Below the pieces are notes generated by a model, which ran no database searches, was not told where the DNA came from, and saw nothing but the letters and a program-made list of their open reading frames with translations. Of a DNA stretch of 34,159 nucleotides, positions 14,664 to 21,830 are shown piece by piece (the stretch's first letter is position 1; each line of letters begins with the position of its first letter). A program made the position numbers and the translations under genes. The stretch is from Actinomycetota bacterium. Lineage in GTDB: Bacteria; Actinomycetota; Aquicultoria; Subteraquimicrobiales; UBA9087. The stretch spans positions 1-34,159 of the forward strand of contig JASEEZ010000006.1 in assembly GCA_030019215.1 (NCBI GenBank), given 5' to 3'.

Positions 14664-15987
14664 CTTCATAACATCGTGGACTCATCGCTTAACAGTTGGT
14701 TGCCTTAACAACATCGTGGACTTTACATTATTCTTTTGATAGAACTGGCTCGTTGAGCTGGTAAATGTGCTCTTTGACAACTTCATCATCGTAGACAATG
14801 CCAAGAAGCTGTTTTTCGGTGTCGATTGTTGCCTTGACATACTCGGTGGCGAGAGAAACATCAACATGAAACTTTTCACCAAAGACATCGATACTTCCCA
14901 TGGGATCGATCCTTCTAATGAGACTTATCTTGCCATTGTAGATGCCACAAATGTCTGGCAGATCCTTCCGGCTGAGGAGTCTTTGTTTCTGCCCTTGAGC
15001 AAACTCAAGAGGCGTCTTGTACCCCAAGACTCTCTGAGGCTTATCACCGTTGAAACTTGCCTCAAAGCCCTTGGCACATTCGCTTAAGTGAGAAAAGTCC
15101 AAGAAGCGCTGTCTCTGCCAAAAATGGCGATCGAAGGTTGAGTTGAAGCTTTCTATGTAACAGTTCCACCAGGGCTCGGCAATAGGAATAAAGATAACCT
15201 CGGTGCCGAGAAACAAACAGAACCTGATGAGCTTTGAAAATGATCGGGGATAACGATTGCTTCCACGAAAGGAGAGTTCATTGTCAAGCCAAAGCATTTT
15301 GGGCACACCAACTTTCTCCCAGATACTTAAGAACAGCTTAGACAGCGTTTCGCTGTTCTTGCCAAGACATGGCCGGATAGCTGCCACTCTGGCGAAGACA
15401 TCGATCAAATTCAAGCTGTAGACGGCACCAAATTCCTTGATGTATCGAGGACCAACCACATCAGCCTGCTGACAATCATTGTGACACGTGGCGGTAGCTT
15501 TAAGCTTCTCGGGAACCTTCTTCCTTCTTGGTTGCTTCTTTAAGGTAACCTTGGCCGTTCTTAAGTGGCGCTCAACTGTTGAGATTGACAAGCGACTAGT
15601 GCATCCCATTTTCTCGAGCTCCCAGACAATGTAAGGGGCACCGACTGAGAGATATTGGCTCTCCTCAAGTTCTCTTCTTACTCTCAAGGTGCAGCCATAA
15701 AGAAAGGGACACGTTGTCCGTCTGGGGTTCTTTGGTGCTCGAGAAAGAGAGGCAAAATCACTGCCACCACTTTCTTTGCTACGCTGAATCCACTTAAACA
15801 GCCATGATCTAGATACACCAAGCTCGTCACAGATGGCCTTAGGACTTTCTCCAGCCATATACCGATCAAAAGCTTCACGTCGTTTATCTTGCCAGCCTTC
15901 CATAGAACCTCCTTTTTGGAGATTCTAACAAGCAAGACCCAAGTCTACGATGTTATGAAGTTTTCAAGGTACACGATGTTATGAATG
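14664..15987 (-). mobile_element. IS481-like insertion sequence with doubled terminal repeats
   Basis: The ends are inverted: CTTCATAACATCGTGGACT at 14664-14682 and its complement with one mismatch at 15942-15960. Each side has a second copy of the core AACATCGTG: at about 14709-14722 on the left and 15971-15984 on the right. So each end carries two direct iterons, spaced 40 and 26 bases. The insertion lies about 110 bases past the acsB stop. Flanking target duplications were not identified. Confidence 0.8.
14728..15903 (-). CDS. DDE transposase, integrase-core (IS481-like)
   Basis: A 391-residue transposase. An N-terminal helix-turn-helix (SPKAICDELGVSRSWLFKWI) is followed by a second DNA-binding region (STVERHLRTAKV). 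The RNase H-like core shows the acidic triad in QADVVGPRYI, MLWLDNELSFRG and EPWWNCYIESFNSTF. The last 80 residues resemble the C-terminal beta domain of this group. The frame is intact from the ATG at 15903, so the element may be active. Family naming (IS481 versus related groups) is from the motif layout only. Confidence 0.88.
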   Translation of the reverse strand: MEGWQDKRREAFDRYMAGESPKAICDELGVSRSWLFKWIQRSKESGGSDFASLSRAPKNPRRTTCPFLYGCTLRVRRELEESQYLSVGAPYIVWELEKMGCTSRLSISTVERHLRTAKVTLKKQPRRKKVPEKLKATATCHNDCQQADVVGPRYIKEFGAVYSLNLIDVFARVAAIRPCLGKNSETLSKLFLSIWEKVGVPKMLWLDNELSFRGSNRYPRSFSKLIRFCLFLGTEVIFIPIAEPWWNCYIESFNSTFDRHFWQRQRFLDFSHLSECAKGFEASFNGDKPQRVLGYKTPLEFAQGQKQRLLSRKDLPDICGIYNGKISLIRRIDPMGSIDVFGEKFHVDVSLATEYVKATIDTEKQLLGIVYDDEVVKEHIYQLNEPVLSKE

Positions 15988-16076
15988 CAATCATATAAGA
16001 ATTAAGGACTAAAGATGAAGAATGATTTAAGAATTTAAAGACATTTTTCATTTTTCATTCTCCATTCTTCACTTAC

Positions 16077-16095
16077 CCATCAGCCATCTGCCATC
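16077..16095. repeat. Short copy of the CCATCAG/CCATCTG heptamer repeat after acsB
   Basis: CCATCAGCCATCTGCCATC lies directly after the acsB stop codon, between it and the insertion sequence. It is the same unit as the longer arrays near 7.2 and 28.4 kb. The rest of 15988-16076 is AT-rich with no feature I can name. Confidence 0.7.
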
Positions 16096-16096
16096 C

Positions 16097-19000
16097 TCAA
16101 AGCAATGGTTCCATCGTCAACGCCGGGTGGTTTACTTTCTGCATGTATTCCAGAACCTCTTCCTCGGTGGTCGCCGTAGTCTCATCCACAATCTTGTCTA
16201 CGAAATCGGGCTCACCTATCTCCTCCGCCCGCTTTTGAAGCTGTTCCCGCATGAGTTCCTTCAGCTCCCTGGGCATCCACGCGATACGCTTGAACCCACC
16301 TTCTGCCTGAATAAACTTCTTGCTCACAAGATACTGTTTGCCCACACCGAGGAAGCCCGGAGTTTGAGCTCCCCCACCGACCGATCCGGCCAAAGTCGAA
16401 AATTTCATCCCGCAGGGAGTCATCCCGGGAAACTCCCTGTTAACCACCATGACCCCATTGCACATGGGAAGGATGGCGAGAATACACTCAAAACAACCGC
16501 AATTCTTTACTAAGGGGCCACCGTTGACAACGTAAGTATGATTATCTGCAAGGGTTAGGTTATAGACATAATCATATGCACCGCTGTTTTCAATCTCCTC
16601 AACTCCGGTAACAATATCTAAGAAGTAGTCGATATCAATCATTGATCTGATGGTTTCAGTATCAGAAGCGGCATTCAGTACTTTTTGGAAATCGGAGATG
16701 ACTGGTCTGGATTTACTATTTCGATAATAAGATAGTGTACTAGAGCTTAAGACGCTTCTACTTTCTGGAAGTTCGGCCCGTGCTTTTCCAACTGCAAATG
16801 GCAGAACTTGTTCTTGTGTTTTGTTGATTCTTTCTTTAGTGGAAAGCTTTTTAATTCTTTCTAGAACTTTTCTTTTCCAAGGATGATTAGATTTGATTAA
16901 GTTGCAGAATTCAATAAGATTGCTTCCATGCAGTTCCACTTTATATACACTTGCGCTCTTTTTGACATTCCCAACAATACCCAATCGCTTCAACAATAAT
17001 TGGAGATGATGGGCTGCTTTCTCATCTTCGATGCAAATGTAGGCTTCTCCGATATCCCACTTGCCAGCATACTTCCTCAACCTCACACTTCCATCTCCGT
17101 CAAAGAGACCCGCGAGAAAAGCTGAAATGAGTTCAGAAGGGAGGTTCACCATCCTACCTAAATTCCACCGGCCTTTGGACCCAATCTTAATCCCATAGTG
17201 TGCACAAAGCAGTCCAAGGAGCGGGTTGCAGGTATAGCAATGGAAGCACTGGGATGACTTCAGTTTTCGGCCAGCGATCACTGCCTGACTATTCTTTCTT
17301 GTTCTAACACCTACATGGCGATTGGGACAGACCTTAAGGTAAGTTTCCTCAAACGTTCTGACTAGATCCTTGTTGGTATTGACGAAGTCAATCCAATATT
17401 CATACTTGCCTTTCTTGGTTATTGAGCCATCCGCAGCTATTAATCCCATTAGGTAAAACAGTCCATGCCGCGCCTGAGGAATACTAACTACTGAGGCACC
17501 TCTAATCACTTTCGTAATTAGTTTTTTAACTCGATTCCAATCTTCGCCTAAATTACTTAACATAAGCTTAAATGTCCCTAGAGGAATAGATTTTCTTCTA
17601 GGATCTAAAGGTTGTAAGTCTAAATTTCTCCAAACTAAAGCTTTTGAACCATACTTTGCTATTAATCTGTTTTCAACTTCCCTAACTACTCCGTCTCTTT
17701 CAATCCAAAAATCGTCGGGAAGTAGATCAATGATTTCTGGTATCTCGCCCTTTAAGTCCAGCTTTTTCAAGGCTAAAACTCTATCCCCCGCTTCAATTTT
17801 ATCTGCTCGGAGCCACATCATACCACTTGGTTTACCTGCAGCAATCTCATGATTGGGGGTAAGCACAACTTCAGTGCCTGATTTGGTCTTTATTTGGATA
17901 AGCCTTTCAGGAGCAGGAAATCTCTGCATAGCAACAATTGTGTCCTTTGTAACTTTGCCTTCACCTAAAGTAAGCGCCGTTGATTTGGCGTACTCTTCGC
18001 TTCCCCTATGCTTCTCGATAAACTCCCCTATTTCGATTGGTTTGTCATCTATCACTACCTCTGTATCTCCAACAAAGCAGGAAGTCATCGGGTCCTCCAT
18101 CAGCGCATAGGCATTGAACCTCTCCAGCGTGTGGTGCGACTTCTCGTAAACGAAATTGTTTATTCCCTTCCACTGACCCTTTACGGAATCGATGACTTCT
18201 CCCTTCTGAACCGGCTGGTTGGGACCGGTGGGATTGATCTCGTGGGAGGCCTTTCCGTCCAGCCAGTTATAGGCGCCACAGAGTCCCAACCTTTCGGGGC
18301 TGATGATGCAGACGTGGTTTGGTGCAAACGACTGGCACAGGGAACAGGAGTAAAAGATGTCCACGCTCTCGTCGGTCATCCCGGCCACCCTCTCATCGCG
18401 GTGAGCGTAGACCTTCCTCACCTCTTCTCTAAGCCCGTCGACCTTATCCTGCTCCGTGTAGATGGTCACCTGCACCTTATCCACGATGGCCGGGTAGTCG
18501 GCCAAGAGCTTCGCCCTGACGATCTCCCCCAGGTGAGAAAGGTTAAACCCTTTCTCCTTCGCCCCCTTGCTTATCCTGAGCCAGACCACATCCCTGGAAC
18601 CCATGTGCAACACGCCCTCGGCCCCATTAATGAAGGTGTGAAGCTGCCTTTCCAGGATGGGCTCGAAGTCCTCTTGCATCTTCCGCCCGGCTACCTCAAC
18701 CACCATCCCATACGGAAGCTGCGCACCGAACTCCACATCGGTGATCTCCGTGCCTACGAGCTCTATCTTCCCATCCTCGACCTCGGCGATATCCCTCATC
18801 CTCAACAACTCGAAGGCGTGGGTCTTGCCGCCGCCCATCTCGAGATAGCAGTCCTCCTTACGAACTCTCTCCCCCTCGAAAGCCGGCCCGTAAGCCACGG
18901 GGATGGGTATCTTGGTCACGGTGACCTTCAGTCCGCGCACCTCGATGGCCCTACTCACCAGCTTGTCATGAGGCACGTTTGCGACGACGTGTTCGTAGGT

Positions 19001-19876
19001 GCAGACGCCGGTCGGCAGGATCTCGGGAATATCCGTGTCGGCTACGGCCGGGAAACCAAAGTTGATGGCCCCAGCGGCCTGGGCATACTTTTCGTCGTCC
19101 ACCTCGCCTAGAGCCAACACAAAGGCAAATATCCTATTCTTGTTGTACAACAAAACCCTGCGGAAATCCCCGGGGCTTACCCCGCCGAAGGACAGAGCAG
19201 CGCGAGTGGCGAAGCCGAGCGAGAAGACAGTGGCGGTGATATCCTTCCCGAAGGGGACGAGCCTCGTCTCCCAACCCATCTGAATTCCCTCCTCGGCAAG
19301 CTGTTCGGCCATACTTCTGCCATCGGTCGAGGCGGACATGAAAACGTAGAGGTTCTTCTCCTGAAGTTCCCTGGCCAGCTTCACGGCTATCTCGTTGGTG
19401 GGAGCCGCTCCCACACAGGCGGCAAAGCCCGGTGCCGTTCCGTCGACAAACTCTATGCCCCTCTCGCGCATAATCACATCATCCGCCGCCCCAAGCCAGA
19501 TGTTATCCGCCTCCGGGGCCGGGGTTATGGTATAGGGAGGAGCATCGATGTACTTTATGGCCTCGATGACCTCGTCGGCAAAGAGTGTGGCCATTCCGGC
19601 ATCCAGAGCGGGACCCAGATAAGGAAGCCAGACTTTCTCCGATGGAACCGGGGGCAACAGGCTTTTGGCCTTCTCTAAAACCGGCTGCATGTCTCCAAGC
19701 TTGGAAACCGAAATGCCGGTCATGCCATAGATGACGGGAAGGTAATAGCCGGTGTTTGGAAACTCCACCTTCTTATCGGGCCCATGCTTCTCCAGAGCCT
19801 TCTTGAGCTCCTTTTCCGCCCTGACCACAATCTTGTGAGCCCCCCTTATGGCGGCGGACGCGATGATCTTAGACAA
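16097..19876 (-). CDS. acsB: Acetyl-CoA synthase (ACS) with in-frame intein
   Basis: Bacterial-type ACS, which joins CO, a methyl group from the corrinoid protein and CoA at the Ni-Ni-[4Fe-4S] A-cluster. The precursor has 1259 residues: N-extein 1-599, intein 600-1125, C-extein 1126-1259. The joined exteins are 733 residues, close to the 729 of the Moorella enzyme. The A-cluster Cys residues are at 511, 514, 523 and 533 (SCSLCQS, HVCIIS, GLCGAY), and in the joined protein 600 and 602 in CGCFEC. All are offset by exactly five from the Moorella positions 506, 509, 518, 528, 595 and 597. The start is TTG at 19876, overlapping the cooS stop by eight bases, with GGAGGAGG seven bases upstream. Last gene of the cluster; mobile elements follow. 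Confidence 0.97.
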   Translation of the reverse strand: MSKIIASAAIRGAHKIVVRAEKELKKALEKHGPDKKVEFPNTGYYLPVIYGMTGISVSKLGDMQPVLEKAKSLLPPVPSEKVWLPYLGPALDAGMATLFADEVIEAIKYIDAPPYTITPAPEADNIWLGAADDVIMRERGIEFVDGTAPGFAACVGAAPTNEIAVKLARELQEKNLYVFMSASTDGRSMAEQLAEEGIQMGWETRLVPFGKDITATVFSLGFATRAALSFGGVSPGDFRRVLLYNKNRIFAFVLALGEVDDEKYAQAAGAINFGFPAVADTDIPEILPTGVCTYEHVVANVPHDKLVSRAIEVRGLKVTVTKIPIPVAYGPAFEGERVRKEDCYLEMGGGKTHAFELLRMRDIAEVEDGKIELVGTEITDVEFGAQLPYGMVVEVAGRKMQEDFEPILERQLHTFINGAEGVLHMGSRDVVWLRISKGAKEKGFNLSHLGEIVRAKLLADYPAIVDKVQVTIYTEQDKVDGLREEVRKVYAHRDERVAGMTDESVDIFYSCSLCQSFAPNHVCIISPERLGLCGAYNWLDGKASHEINPTGPNQPVQKGEVIDSVKGQWKGINNFVYEKSHHTLERFNAYALMEDPMTSCFVGDTEVVIDDKPIEIGEFIEKHRGSEEYAKSTALTLGEGKVTKDTIVAMQRFPAPERLIQIKTKSGTEVVLTPNHEIAAGKPSGMMWLRADKIEAGDRVLALKKLDLKGEIPEIIDLLPDDFWIERDGVVREVENRLIAKYGSKALVWRNLDLQPLDPRRKSIPLGTFKLMLSNLGEDWNRVKKLITKVIRGASVVSIPQARHGLFYLMGLIAADGSITKKGKYEYWIDFVNTNKDLVRTFEETYLKVCPNRHVGVRTRKNSQAVIAGRKLKSSQCFHCYTCNPLLGLLCAHYGIKIGSKGRWNLGRMVNLPSELISAFLAGLFDGDGSVRLRKYAGKWDIGEAYICIEDEKAAHHLQLLLKRLGIVGNVKKSASVYKVELHGSNLIEFCNLIKSNHPWKRKVLERIKKLSTKERINKTQEQVLPFAVGKARAELPESRSVLSSSTLSYYRNSKSRPVISDFQKVLNAASDTETIRSMIDIDYFLDIVTGVEEIENSGAYDYVYNLTLADNHTYVVNGGPLVKNCGCFECILAILPMCNGVMVVNREFPGMTPCGMKFSTLAGSVGGGAQTPGFLGVGKQYLVSKKFIQAEGGFKRIAWMPRELKELMREQLQKRAEEIGEPDFVDKIVDETTATTEEEVLEYMQKVNHPALTMEPLL
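16502..18079 (-). other. Intein with LAGLIDADG homing endonuclease, inside acsB
   Basis: A 526-residue intervening protein. Block A is CFVGDTEVVI with Cys1. Block B is VLTPNHEIA with the TxxH motif (residues 74-77). The endonuclease motifs are LMGLIAADG (210-218) and LAGLFDGDG (322-330), both keeping the second, catalytic Asp. Block F is YVYNLTLADNHTYVV and block G is NGGPLVKN, then Cys+1. The penultimate residue is Lys, not the usual His. The +1 Cys is the first Cys of the A-cluster Cys-Gly-Cys. The intein is AT-richer than its host: one sampled 60-base line at 16861 has 17 G/C, one at 19261 in the extein has 35. Confidence 0.96.
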
Positions 19877-21830
19877 CTTCCAACCTCCTCCTCATCTCCA
19901 TATCGTAGAGCACCCGCTCCTTCTTGCGATCTATCCCCAATGCCCTTCGCTTCCCGTCGATGTGTTCAATCAGTATCTTCGCCATCTCGAAGGGGTCTGG
20001 CTCGCAGAACCAACTTCCCCCCACAAGCTCCTCGATGTCCTTAAAGAGGAAATCAGATAATATCTCGCTTCCCATCGTGGGGAAGGAAACGCCGAAGCCA
20101 ACTTTGACCCCGCTGGCGACAAAGTACTGACCGATGGCCACGGCCTTCTCGCTCATCCACTCCGGAGCACAACCGGCCAACGGTACCTGAGAGATATCCT
20201 CTCCAAGCCCACCTTCCTTGACCATCTCCGTCGCCGCAATCAAGAGGCGGCTGTTATCCACGCAGGAACCCATGTGGATGACGGGAGGTATCCCCACCGC
20301 TTCGCAGACCTCTTTGAGGCCGGAACCAGCGTACTCTATTGCCTCCGGGATGAGCAAGCCTTCCTTGGCACAAGCAATCGCTCCGCACCCCGTGGTCAGG
20401 ACAAGGACATTGTTGGCGATGAGCTCTTTGACCAGGGTCGTGTGTGCATAGTCGGCCTTCACCCGTGGATTATTGCACCCGACAACACCCACAACACCTC
20501 TTATCCTGCCATTAATTACGTTGTCGTTGAGTGGTCTGTAGGATGCGCGGAACCTTCCACCGAGGATGTAGTTGACCGTCTCATGAGAAAAACCGGCCAC
20601 CAAGTCCATCTCTTCCTTGGGAATGTCCACCTTTCCCCTCTTTGGATAGTTGGCGATCGCCTTCTTGATCAACTCCCTGGCCAACTCGATGGCATTGTGG
20701 GGATGAAATTCCACATGGGTAGCCCCCTTGATTTGCGCTCTCTGTGAAGTAGTGACCACTTCGGTGTGATAGCATTTGGCCACCTCGGGAAGCGACTGCA
20801 TGATGCATTGCACATCGACGATCATCAAATCCACCGCTCCAGTGGCGATGGCTAGCTCCTGCTGGAGGAAGTTTCCAGCCACGGGAATACCTCGTCTCAT
20901 GAGCAACTCGTTGGCGGTACAACAGATGCCCGCGATGTTTATCCCCTTGGCACCCGCCTTCTTGGCTAATTCCTGCATCTCCGCCTCCCGCGCCACCGTC
21001 ACCATGACCTCGGGTAGAAGCGGTTCGTGCCCATGAATGATGATGTTTACCTCGTTCTCCTTGAGGACTCCCAGGTTAACCCTCGCCCTCAGGGGAATGG
21101 GCGTCCCGAACATGATATCCTGAAGCTCCGTGGCGAGCATAGAACCTCCCCACCCATCGGCCAGGGCGGTCCTCAGGGAATGCGTAATGATGTGTCTATA
21201 ATCCTGATCAACACCGATGCTCGTTCTGTGCAGCATCTCGACGATCTCTCTGTCGATGCCTCGTGGGACGATTCCCAGCTTGCGCCACAGTTCCTGACGG
21301 GTCTGAGGCGCTCTCTTGATGAAGTTTATCTCCCCCTCCTGCTTTCCGAACTCCGCCAAAGCCGCTTCACCAACGGCGATGGCCAAATCCTTTTTGTTCT
21401 TCCCCGCGGGATCGATGCCGAAGATGTCCGCCACCATGAAGAGCTTTCCCTCATCCCTTATTTCGTATCCCGGAGCTTCCCCTTTGGCAGGCGCAAGGAA
21501 GGTCATGGCCACTTCCCTGCCGTGGTCTGAGTGCGCGGACGTTCCCGCAGCGACCATGCGACCGAAGTTCCTGGCGGCCACAGTAGACGCTTCCGCCCCG
21601 CAGACACCGGCTCTCGTCTCGCTGACCCTGCAAGGACCCATGTTGCAAACTTGACAGCAGGTACCGCTCGATCCAAAAGGACATTTTTTCAGATCGGCAA
21701 CCCGCTGGAAGGCAGTCTCCGCACCGTCTTTGACGACCTTATTTATCATCTTCACGCTCGCCGAACAGCTTGTCTGCATCTCGGGGGCAATTTGAGGTTT
21801 TCTCTCCTCATTGTTCTCGCGCTCTTTCAC
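19869..21830 (-). CDS. cooS: Ni-dependent carbon monoxide dehydrogenase catalytic subunit
   Basis: Interconverts CO2 and CO at the [Ni-4Fe-5S] C-cluster and passes CO to ACS; 653 residues (the ACS-linked form is also called acsA). The N-terminal Cys set C50, C58, C59, C62, C67 and C77 (KKCPFGSSGTCCQVCNMGPCRV) supplies the D- and B-clusters. C-cluster ligands are visible in IIHGHEPLLP (His), NIAGICCTANE, VDVQCIMQS, VGVVGCNNPRV, LTTGCGAIACAK and HMGSCVDNS. The start is a GTG at 21830 overlapping the upstream stop as GTGA, with GGGAGG six bases before; an ATG 14 codons earlier has no such site. It overlaps acsB by eight bases. Confidence 0.96.
   Translation of the reverse strand: MKERENNEERKPQIAPEMQTSCSASVKMINKVVKDGAETAFQRVADLKKCPFGSSGTCCQVCNMGPCRVSETRAGVCGAEASTVAARNFGRMVAAGTSAHSDHGREVAMTFLAPAKGEAPGYEIRDEGKLFMVADIFGIDPAGKNKKDLAIAVGEAALAEFGKQEGEINFIKRAPQTRQELWRKLGIVPRGIDREIVEMLHRTSIGVDQDYRHIITHSLRTALADGWGGSMLATELQDIMFGTPIPLRARVNLGVLKENEVNIIIHGHEPLLPEVMVTVAREAEMQELAKKAGAKGINIAGICCTANELLMRRGIPVAGNFLQQELAIATGAVDLMIVDVQCIMQSLPEVAKCYHTEVVTTSQRAQIKGATHVEFHPHNAIELARELIKKAIANYPKRGKVDIPKEEMDLVAGFSHETVNYILGGRFRASYRPLNDNVINGRIRGVVGVVGCNNPRVKADYAHTTLVKELIANNVLVLTTGCGAIACAKEGLLIPEAIEYAGSGLKEVCEAVGIPPVIHMGSCVDNSRLLIAATEMVKEGGLGEDISQVPLAGCAPEWMSEKAVAIGQYFVASGVKVGFGVSFPTMGSEILSDFLFKDIEELVGGSWFCEPDPFEMAKILIEHIDGKRRALGIDRKKERVLYDMEMRRRLEVV

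Noticed and set aside
18008-19111. Long plus-strand open frame of 367 codons opposite acsB
   Set aside because: It lies wholly antisense to a strongly conserved ACS gene, spans the intein boundary and has no domain-like pattern; an artefact of codon bias on the coding strand.
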